From Heliopora coerulea (lineage: Eukaryota > Cnidaria > Anthozoa > Scleralcyonacea > Helioporidae): a stretch of 64,000 nucleotides of DNA. The DNA lies in NCBI GenBank assembly GCA_030142905.1, contig JASJOG010000072.1, forward strand, positions 124,001-188,000, in the 5' to 3' direction. The notes beneath the pieces are model-generated. The model had not been told where the DNA came from. It searched no databases and saw only the letters and a list, made by a program, of their open reading frames with translations. Of the stretch, positions 1 to 12,000 are shown one piece after another; within the stretch, counting starts at the first letter, position 1, and the number at the start of each line of letters is the position of its first letter. Made by a program: the position numbers and the translations under genes.

Positions 1-27
1 CTTTCTCACTAGCTTTCGTTATTTCAG

Positions 28-3000
28 AGCTAAAATGAAAGTGTTCACATCACATAACAACATGACTAACTACGCCACGGTGTGGGCCTCCAGGACCAAC
101 ATGGAGCAGCGTAAAGGTCGCGCAGGACGTGTCAGACCTGGGTTTGCCTTTCATTTTGTGAGTCGAGCAAGAGCTGAAAGGTAGAGTGAAAGAATTGTTC
201 TAAATCGTGAACTTTTATCATGGAGTAACTATGTGCAATGAAGAAGAACAAAGTTACTCGTTACAAATCATTGCAAATCACGCGATAAAATAATCGTTGG
301 ATGTATAATGAAGAATAGAATAACGACATGATATATTGCTCTAAATTCGCAACAGATTTAGTGAATGAGTAATTTTATATTACAATAAATATTCCAAAAT
401 ATCGTTGCTATAGTTTAAGTATTGCACTCAAACTAATTTGAATTGACCGCTTGAAGTCAGTTCAAGCACTGGAAAAACCCCTTAGGGACAGGTCTGGATT
501 AATCCTCTTACTTGTGATATATCTTGGCATGTTACCCTGCAAGTATCCGACACATGTCCCTGCCTAAACCCCTATGATATACACCTGAGATACGACTCTA
601 GTAAATGTTGTTTCGATGCATCTCCGCACCTGTCCGGCTGAAATATTGGGGACCTTAAGATTTACGACGTCAAGTTGAACAACGACGACCTTTGAAATTT
701 CTGCATTTGAAGGAACCACGATTTATTGACCACCGTACTTGATACTTGTGCCTTGTTTTATGACTTGTAAAACGCTCCAGTTCCTCTAAAACAACTGTAG
801 ACTCGGGTGGGTTCAATCTTAAGTAATAGCTCTCTTAATTCCATGAGTTGACGTCTTCCTTAAGACGTGAAAATGGTCTCAGTGACGTTGTATGCGCAAC
901 GACGACGATGGTGAGAATGCTCTGGAGAATGAAAATTAGTCATTCTCTTTCTTCTGCATGAAGAATTCTTTTGTTTAATGGGCGTCATCGACGAAGTTGA
1001 CGTCTTAAGTCTTGAGTTCCCCATCGGTACGAGGCAGTTCGCCCGATATCCCACGATATGGTCCCGCATGATGTCCACGCTATTTGTTTCCGCGACTTGC
1101 CTTCCTCGTTCTATTTGTTTTATGACAAGTTCCGACATCCTAGTTTCTTTGGTTCCTTTATTTGTGACTGTATTCACGCCAGTTTCCTCATACTTTTTAA
1201 GACTTGCTCAACATGCAACTCCAGAGATTTTGAGAACACCCCTTCACGAGTTAGCTCTGACAATCAAGCTCTTGAAGTTAGGAGATATACGAGAATTCTT
1301 GAACAAGGCAATTGAACCACCTCCACTAGATGCTGTGGTCGAGTCCATTGCATTACTGAAAGGTAAGACTAATGTTCGCCATCTAAGAAGCCTGAGATAA
1401 GAAAGAAAATTTATTCAAAATAAATATTCGGGGAAAAAAATTAAAAGTATGAGTACAAATCTGCCCAATCATTCAATTCGTCCGTCTGCCTGGCCATCTT
1501 CAGTTTGTCGGTCCATTTGGTTGTTCTCAGCCAATCCCATTCAATTTCTTTCCTCACTTCCTTCCTTCCTTCCTTCCTTCCTTTCTTCCTTCCTTCCTTC
1601 CTTTCCTACCTTCCTTCCTTTCCTTTCCACCTTCTTTCCTTCTTTCTTTCCTTCCTCCCTTTCTTCCTTCCTCCCTTTCTTCTTTCCTAGCTTCCTTCTT
1701 ACCTCTCTCCCTCCCTTCCTGCCTTCGTTTGTTCTTTAATTCCCTCATTTCTTTCATCTTTTTCCCTCCAGTGATTCTTTTTTTTCAATTTTCAAGACAT
1801 GGACGCTTTGGACAAGGGCAACCAACTGACTCCCCTTGGTTATCTTCTGGCGAAGCTTCCCCTCGAACCACGACTTGGAAAAATGGTCATATTAGGCTGC
1901 CTTTTTAAGTGAGTATTTGATCATGCCAAGTTTAGCTGATTTTACGTCATGTCGAGTGAATTGTACTTTTCGTAACCTAGTCAACGTTTCTATGGCTTAA
2001 GATGCAGTGAACATAATTTAAAAGTTTCTGTTAAAGACGCGGTATTTAAAAACCCCTGTTGTTCAGTGTCTCGAGTTTTCATGGGGGACATGTCCAATTG
2101 CTCTCAGGCTTACGCATTTACACCCCCAATGTATTCGGGATTTTATCATCTATGAGCAGGCTTCTAGGAATGAGCCCTTGTTATGACAGCTGCTTGTGTA
2201 CACATTATTCGCGGATAACGTCATAAAGAACTCCGAGGGAGTTTGATCAAGACACTTTAGACTAAAACTGATGTGTCGACACGTTGGAGACCGGACTGTA
2301 ACTATTTTCAGTGCTTTAACGACACTTCTAGCGAGTTTAGGATTATCAACGTGTGATATTTCACCTACTTCGTTGGAACAATTGTTTTGATATTTATGTT
2401 AAGCTAAGAGTCAAAATACTTCTTACTGAGGATGATTTACATTTCGTCACGGTGCAACATATTCTTTCTTTCAGTTGTGGTGATGCCTGTGCCACAATTG
2501 CAGCAAGTACTTGCTTCCCAGAGCCGTTTGAGACGCCATCAGATCGCCGGCGGCTTGGCTGGGTGCACAAGCAGTTTTCTGGTAGACGACACAGTGATCA
2601 CGTGGCAATGCTGAGTGCATACCAGGCGTGGGAGGATTCTAGGTACGAGACGAGGAATATCAACATCAACCTTGATGATTGCCTGGATATCATACTTCAA
2701 AATGACAAGATATGTGATTACAAACTGAAACAAGTTAGACACTTGACACCCAAGTCAGCAGATATTTGTCGATATGAAACTTACCGCAGTATATTATCTA
2801 GTCCGAACGGTAATCTGATGACGATTGTTTCTGTCGTAGAAATTATGTTTACCTGGGACTAGGAAAATTAGCAATCTACACGAGAACTCCTGCAGATTTC
2901 AAAATTTTAATGACCAAGATACGAACGTGATTATCATAAGACTTGAGGGGTATATTCAATGGAATATTGTGATATTTACACTCAACAGCGAACATTTAAG

Positions 3001-6000
3001 TCAATATTTCTGATAAAAGGAAATTTTTCTATTGTCAGAAATGTCATAAGAAATATCATAAGACTTTACGTCTGTCTGGGACAACTTCGGCGTAGGACGG
3101 TTTAGCATTCAGGACGCAAGCAGTGCTTCCTGTAAATAATGCTTGTTACTACAGTTTTCCTGTTCCTTGTTCCAGATCTTTTGATGAGAACGCCGAAATG
3201 CAGTTTTGTGAGAGTCGTCAACTGAACATGTCAACATTAAGAATGACCGCAGAAGCACAGGTAACATCCAGTCATCTTCATTACGTTTCCTGAATAATTT
3301 ACGGCATTGTATTTTCTTTTTCAAGCAATTAAGCTTGCCAGCAATTGACCAGATGTGATCATAGGAACCAGTCATTGTGTGATGTTTGTATGTTCGTTCG
3401 TTTGTTTACTTTGTTTAATTTTTTGTTTTTGTGTGAGTATACTTGTTTATTTGTTTGCTTTTTTACTTGTCTGTTTACATGTCTGTTCACTTGTCTGCTT
3501 GTTTATTTGTTGAGTTGTTTGTTTATTTGTTGACATGTTAGTTTGTTGTTGTTGTTGTTTTTTCTGCTATTAGTCTTGTGATACGATTTGCCGTTGTTTT
3601 GTTCTTGTTCATGTACACGTTCTCGTTTTCGTGTTCGTCCTTATTCGTGTTCTGCTCTCATCCTTGCGTTTAATTTCTAGCTTCAGTTGAAGAATATTCT
3701 TTGCGATGCTGGATTTCCCGAAGGTCAGTGTGTTTATATCTTATCGAAAGCACACATACTGCTGAACTTTGGTTGTAACCTATTGAAATTGAATTTCTAG
3801 ATTGCATGCATCCGCAACCGTTTAATTTTAACGGACCAGATTCGCAATTGGACATAGTAAGTGCAAAGTTCGGTCGTTTTGAAGTGGACCTCAATTTTGT
3901 ATCCAAGGTCCTAGGTACGGGAGTTCAACTGTACCCTGCTGAAAAATAGAAAGTTCGTGTGGAAGCGAAGTTGAAGTTGGGGTTGGAGGTGTCGGTGAAA
4001 GTAAAGATGGAAATTAAGTTAAGGTGGAGGTGGTAATTTAGTGGCGGATGGTAAAGTGTTCATTTGTTGGGATATGGTGAATCTGAAGTGACATGGTGTG
4101 ATGCTGTTATGGTGATGATACAGTGAGATGAAGGTAAAGACAGAAGCCATGATGAAATTAAGTGAGATGGTAAAGTGTGGTGAGATGGTGGAGAATGAGC
4201 TCAGGGGTTGGTGAAGCTGGGGTGGGATAAAGGTGAGAGCTGGGTGACGGTTAAATGAAGGTAATGATCACGTGACGAGATCAGTTGAATTGGTGGTCAA
4301 GTGAGTTGTTGAAGTGAAGATGAGGACATGAACGCAGTTGTTGAAGGAAGAGACAAGAGATCATGAAATGAGGTGAAAGGAGTACAAGTGAGGATAAACT
4401 TATTATTGAAGATAGAATGAGGTGATAGTTTAGTGAGTTGGGGAGATGGTGGGAAAAGTATGCCTTACTGGAACTGAAAGGAAGAAAATGTTGTGTCAGG
4501 AAGACAAAGTTTAGCTTGTTACAGGAAGCAGGTAGACAGTTTGCTTATGAATCACATTTCACAAATTCGCATTTTTATTCAAAGGTGATTGCTTTGCTGT
4601 GTTTTGGATTGTATCCTAACATCTGTATCCACAAAGAGAAACGGAAAGTACTGACAACCGAAGGCAAAGCTGCTTTGATCCATAAATCGTCAGTTAACTG
4701 CTCCAACAGAGAACAAACATTCCCATCGCCGTTGTTTGTATTCGGCGAAAAGGTCAGTGTAAATTATATAGTTGGTCGCTTGTCAGCTCTTCCATTCTCG
4801 TCAGTAAACCGCTGAGCAAACTTTTACGAACATGTGAGCCATCTTATGTCGCCACGTGCAAAAGCCTAGTTGCTTCCCAGAACGCGGCATAATGTTGATC
4901 TTGTGTTGGTGCTACAGTGATAGTATCCGTTTCCAGCCGATAATTTAAGAAAATAAAGTAGAAAACATACTCCGAGTCGGACTTCATGCGACCGACGGCT
5001 GCACACTTCGGACGTGCACATGGCTTGCCTAAGACACACAAAAACTATTCTAATCTTCCCACTTTTCGACCAATTGTAGACACTACTAACACACCACACT
5101 ACAATGTAGGCAAATTCCTTGCATCTTTATTGCACCCTTTAACGCTTAATGAGTTCATTCTAACTGATTCTTTTGATGCCGTAAACTGCATTAGAAATAT
5201 TCCCAACTATTTGTTTCAAGAAGGTTACCGCTTTGTGTCTTTTGACATAGAATCATTGTTTACTAACGTCCCTTTAACTAGAACCATCAACATCATTTTA
5301 AAACGTATTTATGAATCTAAGCTAATTGATACCACTCTGAAAAAGCACACACTTAAAAAACTCATCAAAGATTGCTGCAGCAAAACTCCGTTTTCTTTTG
5401 ACAATGAAATTTACAAACAAATCGATGGGGTTTCAATGGGATCCTCCCTCGCGCCTGTACTTGCTAATATAATCTTAACCGAATTTGAAGAAACTGTCAT
5501 TTCCAACTTAATCAACTCTGGTACCATTAAATTTTATAAAAGATACGTAGACGACACACTTTTACTAATCAAACCTTCTGATATTCCGGCCTTACTCAAA
5601 ACGTTCAACAATTTTGACAAGAATTTAAACTTTACAGCTGACACCTTTTCAGATGACATTGTTCACTTTTTAGACATAAAAATATCTGTTGATGGAACCG
5701 ATATTTACCGAAAAGCTACACACACTGGACAATACACCCACTTTACAAGTTTCGAACCATTTCAAAGAAAAACTGCATGGATAAGATCACTCCTTGATCG
5801 CGCTCACAAAATTTGCAGCACTAAAAACTTATTTGACAGCCAAGTTAAAAACATTAAGTCTTTTATGTCGTGGAATGGATATTGTAATTCTTTAAAACAT
5901 TTCCTGATTAACAAATTTAAACGTAAAGTTAATACTTCTGCTAAAACCTGTTCTTCATCTCAATCGCAAACCAATGATGATAATTTGCCTAAAATTTGGA

Positions 6001-9000
6001 TTTGCCTGCCTTATCTTGGAACCCAAGGAGAAAATATTGTTAAGTCATGTTTAAAGAAATTACACCGATGTTTTATAAGACCGGTTAAATTTGTAGTAAT
6101 TTATGACACTAAAAAAATCGCATTTTTCACATCCAACAAAGACAAAATTCCTCCTTTAGTCCGTTCTAACGCCATTTACCAAATAACCTGTCCTGGTTGC
6201 GGCTATTCTTACATTGGAAAAACCGAAAGATGCCTCAAAACAAGACTCCATGAACATGCCACTAAACATGACACGAGTGCAGTAGGACAACACTTTTTAG
6301 AATACAAGAACGCACAAGATACTGTCACACTTAACATAACAGACTTGACTGACAAAACACTTCCTCAGATACGCGTTTCCAAATTATCTAATCTCATCGT
6401 TAACAACTACAAAATACTATATGCTAACAATTCACTTAACAAAAACCGACTTTTACTAATGGAAGCACTCTTCATCAAATCTCTAAAACCAGAACTTAAC
6501 GTAGGACTCAAAGCCAGCAAAGAACTCTCATTATTTGACCTGACATAACACATTAATCATTCACACTCTAATTTCTTCCGCCTACACATTCTCATTAATT
6601 GACCTGACATAACACTTCACTCATTCACACTCCAATTTCTTTCGTCACACATTCTTCCTGTATGATGTCACCACGCTTGTGCCTATATATTGACCTAGGT
6701 CTAGCTTGTGTAAATTAGTCTGATGATGAATTTGTAATAAATTCGAAATATTACTATTGAACACTGTGTCCACTTGCTTTTCTCAAATTTTGAGTTCAAG
6801 ATGGAACTGATACTCGGAGTATGTTTTCTACTTTATTTTCTACAGTGATAGTGTACGTGTCTCTTACCATTTTGACGAGGGTTCGATTTCTGGCTTCAGG
6901 CAGTTATCTGATTAAAGTCACCTTGGTCAAATGTGAGAAGAGTGTTGTCCAGTTTGACTCTAGCAAGCATAGCAGGTTTTCTCCTGGTACTCCGGTTTCC
7001 TCCTGTGGTAACACCGGAGCCATGAGGGGTGGCCCTTACTGGACCTCTTGGGAGAACAGCCTAGGTAGCTGATAGGGTTATCCAGTATAAATAAAGTCAC
7101 TTTACTTCGCTCGTACGCTAAATATTTAATGCAACAAAACGTCTGCTATGAAATGAGCAAATTGATATTCCAAGATTTAGCAGGACGAATTCTCGAGTCG
7201 AGACAATTTCCGAGTCTGAGTTCGTCCCAGACGAGTCCAAGAACTGTTTGGATGAATCCCTACTGGGTAAGTCCGAGTTTTGAACTCGCGCCCGTTTTCG
7301 ACTCCTAGTCCGGACTCGAGTGTACAGTCTTACAACGCTGTGTCGCAGTAAATGCGAGGAATTATGCGCTGTAGCTGTGAAAAAAAAAACAAACAAACAT
7401 TTCTGTTGCAGATTCGGACACGTGCGGTTTCTTGCAAACAAATGACGATGGTCTACCCAGTCCAGCTCCTGATATTTACTCACAGTGAAGTTGAATCCGA
7501 GCAAGAAATTATCAAGATTGATGACTGGTAACTAAAGCTTTCAAAGACCATATTTAGTTCAATAAAACTCCTCATAAGTTGTTGCTGCCCAGTGCCCACA
7601 AACTGTTTCCACGCCATACTGTTGGAATTATGGTGGGATACCGTTTCGTTCGCACAGACCATTTTGGGTTTGGCAAAGTTTTGATTAGTGCAGCTCAGAG
7701 CACCCCTAGTAGTTTTAATCTTATCCTTATTAATCGTCTTACCTCGACAAGATTAGGCGTTTTTCTCGGCTTTGAAATATTTTATGAACGTGTCCAGTCA
7801 ATGAACTTAGATTTGTTTTATGATGTTCGACGGGAAAACGCCATAATAGAAGCATTGGGCAGGAAATCATCAAGATTGATGACCGGCAACTAAAGCTTTC
7901 AAATACTATATTTTGTTCAGTAAAACTCCTCATAACTTGTTGCTGTCCACAAATAGTTTCGAATCCGATATTCTAGTTGATTCATTCAAATATTATATTT
8001 GCTGTGCCTTGTTTCCTGTTGGTTACTGCGTCTGTAATTACACATCAACCAGCTACTAGCTAGGTCTGTGTGATTATTGTTCATGCGTCGTCGCAATTGT
8101 CCCTTTCGTAAACGGTCTTTGCCATTGTAATTTTCTCGCCTTCCCCAAGTGTACCCTCCGTACCCTAACTCCGTCAAGTCGCATCAACAAAATACATGGT
8201 CAAATTTTTTTTCTTGTTTTCTTTCCTTGACTTTAAATTCAACGATGGATTATCTGGGTCACCTAACCCAAACCAAAACCTTAACCTAACTGTCCCAGTA
8301 GGAGGTTTACTGCCTTGTTTATGTCCTGACTTGACCCACTCGTCGCTATATAACTCTAATTTTAACATTTTGACCATAAAAAAACTCGAAGAAAATCAAA
8401 CACTGCAGAGTAACAAAAAACCAGTTTAAGTGCAAATAAAGTGAAAAAAAAAATAAAACCTCTATTTCGCCACGGATTCGGACCCTCTCACTCCCGATCC
8501 GTATTGGTTGCATTACCCACTACACGAGGCTTGCAGACCCTATACGGGCAACCTGCTGGTATATATGATTTCATCATTTAGCAAGAGTCGTCAGGAGAAC
8601 GCGTAAAAAATTGGGATGGCAAAGACCGTTCTCGACCGGGAAAATGGCGACGCCGAGGACGAGGACTGGGATTGCTGGGGTTGGTTGGGGATGCGATTAC
8701 GATGAGATTCATGCATGGGAAAGATGTATCTTCACAGACAACAAGAAACGAGTTCTCTTGCGGGGCTTTCATTCATAGTATTAGTTATTGACACACTAAA
8801 TATTGCATGTGTTTGCCGTTTAACAAGGTAGTAGATCAACACAGTTGGTCTACGCAAAGTTCATTAAAACACGAAAACTGTGCACATTATTTAGCTTTGT
8901 TTTCCTCTGATAATGGCCTCAAACCAATGCTGAGTCTCCTGGGCCTAAAACCCTTAAATTCTCACCATGAAGGCACTAATTATTTTTTAACTCAAGCAGT

Positions 9001-12000
9001 AACTGTTTTTGAGAAACAGCTCCCCCAACATTTTTCATGGATTTACGCCCCTGTCTACGTTATATTTTTTGGTTTTTTTTAGGATAAAGTTACGTATGCC
9101 CCACAAACAAGCTGCCGCCCTTGTTGCTTTACGGAAAGCAATTGACGTATTGCTGTGTCGCGTGGCTCAAAATCCAGAGATAATTATGAACCCGAACTAT
9201 GAAGATGGACGTATTCTTGCAATGTTTAAAAACCTCTCGAAGGCGAACGCAGGAAACTTTTGCATTGCGAGGCCATCCATGCCAATGACTTCCGGTGGAC
9301 CGTAAGTAAAAGTGAATAGATTATCTGGGCTTTTACACAAAAATTTCTTCCACAAAATTAACAGGGTTATTTGCTTGCTTTTTTGGTTGTTCGTTCGTTC
9401 GTTTGTGCGTTCGTTTATGCGTTCGTTTGTGCGTTTGTTTGTTCGTGCGTTCGTTCGTTCGCTTATTTGTTCGTTCTCGCGTTTGTTGGTTCTTTTGATC
9501 GATCGTTCGTTCTTTCTTCCGTTCGTTCGTTTGTTCGTTCTTTCGATCGATCGCTGTTTCTTCCGTTCGTCCGTTCATTCGCTCGTCCGTTTACTTGTCT
9601 TCTTGTTTTGTTTGTTGTTTTGTCACTTATTTATTTGTTTGTTTGTTTGTTTATTTACTTGGCTTTCTCGTTTTACCCGTGTAGTATACAAGACAAAGCC
9701 GGAAAATTCTCTATCTCCGAGATTTTTCCCGTAGTTTTGATGCAGCCTTGACGTTCTTTTTTTCAACATTTTTGAGCAGCTTTAGAGGCCGGGGTGGAAT
9801 TCGTGGTGGATTCCAGGGTCCCCGAGGAACCAATCAGAGACGTGGATATCAAGGACCAAGACACTTCCGGGCGCCGAGAGGTTGGTTGCAATATCTGCTT
9901 AACACTTACGCAGTGAACAATCGGTTTCATACCAATGACTAATTTATCACAATATTTATCGTCTTGTTAAACTCGTAATTGGCAACTAACTTTTTGAGAA
10001 TAAAGTTTGAGAGACCTTGTAATGTAGACGAAGTGGTCAAGTAGGAAAGCGAACTTTTCATTTTTCCTGTCTTCATATAAAATCGTAAACAAAAAGGTTC
10101 ATCAAGAGTTTTCCGTCGTTTTAAGTTTTTCTTCTAACAAAAAAGGTATTCGTTTTGTTTCTGGCGTCACGGAATTTTTAGTACTCGACTTTCGTCGCCA
10201 AATCTCAGAGTCGTCGTCGAATTTAAACCTCCGTTTAATTCAAAGTGACATGTTTTCTACAGTACTCTTATCGACGACGAGATTTCACTCTGTGTGCTCT
10301 TCACAGGACTGAATATTATCGTTCTAAGTAGTCCTTTGAAACAACATCCAGTCATTTCAAGTAAGTTATTCGCTTAGTCGATGTGAAACTGTAGATTCGG
10401 CCGAGGAGTGAGTTGGAAAGAGGTATGCCAAACGACGAATCCATACGCACAGAAAAAGCTGTGCATGACTCTGTCGGGATTCAGACTCTATTCCAAAGAA
10501 GCTGAACGTATTTATGTGACAGCTAGGAGTCCAAACGTCAGCATTGCTAGGCACAGGTAAGACATGCAGGAAGGTGCTGTCTGTCTGAATTTCGGAAACG
10601 TGATAGCGAGCATTATATTGCTCGTTACTCGAATATTAAAGTTATAACTTTACCAGCGATTATTCGCTGCGGATATCATTAGTAATTTGTGGTAATAGCA
10701 ATAATAATATAGCGATAGTTAGATATGTTCTCTACTGTCAGAAGAATTATTAAGATAAGAAATTTAAAATAAATTTGTGGAATGGGTTGGAAAAATATTA
10801 ATTTTTCACATTACGACCACAACACTTACAAAACAGGAAAAAAACAAAAATAATTTGAGAACTGTCCAATATTATCGGCATTTTACGCCAGTAGAGGTAA
10901 ATTATTCGTTAGAGAAACCCGTCTCTAACAGACTCTCTTTTACGTCTTTAACCATAAGCCTTGGAATGAGGAAGTTATGTATCGAATGGCATAAGTTATA
11001 TTGGTTAATCAGATCGTTTTTACTAAACAGTTCAGACATATATGGCGAAGTTCTCTTGTGGTGTAGTCGTGAACGTGACAACGCCAAGAGGCCATTGACG
11101 TTTTTCACAAGCTTTTCTTATCCGAAAGTAGCTAATGAATCTCTAGTTACCATCGTAACTTGGACCAGTAATGAGTTCCGCCTCTCAATTTTGAAGTTTT
11201 AGAACTTAGAGAGAAGATCGCTGCCGTACCCAGACTTTCCGGACAGAGCTAAAGTAGTGAAACTTTGAACAGATCAGTGAATTGTCAAATACAAGCAAAA
11301 TTTATGAGGTACAACTAGCATACGTGGGTTGCTGGTGGCACGGTGGTAGTGCACTTGTCTCTCACCACTGTGACTAAGGTTCGATTCCGGCTCCGTGCGG
11401 TTATCTGATTAAAGTTATTGTCACATGTGAGAAGTGTGTTGTCCAGTTTGACTCCACCAAGCATCGCAGGTTTTCTCCTGGTACGGCGGTTTCCTCCTGT
11501 AGTAACACTGGACCCATGAAGGGGTGGCCCTTACTGGACCTCTAGGGAGAACAGCTTAGGTAGCTGATAGGGTTATCCAGTATAAATAAAGGTACTTTAC
11601 CTGTCTTGTTATGTCCGAAGCCATGGTAATCTTTTTACAGATGTTATCAATATGTGTCTCCCATGGAAATAGCTCAGGAACTTGCACGCCTTGCCACTTC
11701 TAATACTCAACTGTCAATTTCAAGTGCTATTTTCAATATATACTGCGGTGTTGTCTCGGATGTACAAGCGCTGGCTGAAGGCGTGTGAGTGTACGTCCGG
11801 TACAACATCGACGCGAATGTTGTAGAATACTCATGACGAGAATACATATAAACATCGGCTAGTGATAAACCAGGCGGAAAATGTGGCTTAATAATAAAAA
11901 TTAAGGGCCAGCAGAGAATGCGTATAACAGCCATAAATGGTGTCATTGATGATGATGCGAGACACAACGAAACGTTAGAATTAAACATGTTTTAAAAGAC

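Larger units (their letters stand above)
4925..6839 (+). mobile_element. Penelope-like retroelement (GIY-YIG type), 5'-truncated, inserted in a SINE
   Basis: A 1.9-kb insertion is flanked by a perfect 13-bp target-site duplication (CTACAGTGATAGT at 4912-4924 and 6840-6852). Its two ends carry a perfect 30-bp inverted repeat (4948-4977 and 6812-6841); the last two bases of the right arm overlap the flanking duplication. Inside is one ORF with a reverse transcriptase and a C-terminal GIY-YIG nuclease, the hallmark of Penelope-like elements. PLEs are known for unusual terminal repeats, including inverted partial copies, and for 5' truncation; both fit. The intact ORF and perfect terminal and target repeats suggest a recent insertion. 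It lies sense within DHX9 intron 8 of the visible part. Confidence 0.88.
4902..7105 (+). mobile_element. tRNA-derived SINE, copy 1, split by the Penelope-like element
   Basis: The SINE head (4902-4924) and body (6840-7105) are separated by the retroelement. Rejoined, they match the intact copy at 11326-11600: a tRNA-like head with a box-B-like GGTTCGATTT, the phrase TCTGATTAAAGT, a body ending GGTTATCCAGTATAAATAAA, and a final ACTTTAC tail. Polymerase III-type internal promoter boxes and the shared AATAAAG-containing 3' end are what identify it as a SINE. It lies in the DHX9 intron on the sense strand. Confidence 0.75.

Noticed and set aside
1449..1757. Ser/Phe/Leu-rich and Lys/Arg/Glu-rich open frames on opposite strands
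   Set aside because: Both are translations of the CTTC/GAAG microsatellite and carry no protein-like composition or splice support.
2353..2862. Full 169-codon open frame as a separate gene
   Set aside because: Only 2475-2642 matches DHX9; the rest is intron read-through beyond the CAG acceptor and AG|gtacga donor.
9312..9751. Phe/Val/Arg-rich frames of 126-140 codons and an antisense Arg/Thr/Asn-rich frame
   Set aside because: They come from the (TTCG)n tract in a DHX9 intron; the DHX9 exons on either side splice cleanly without them.
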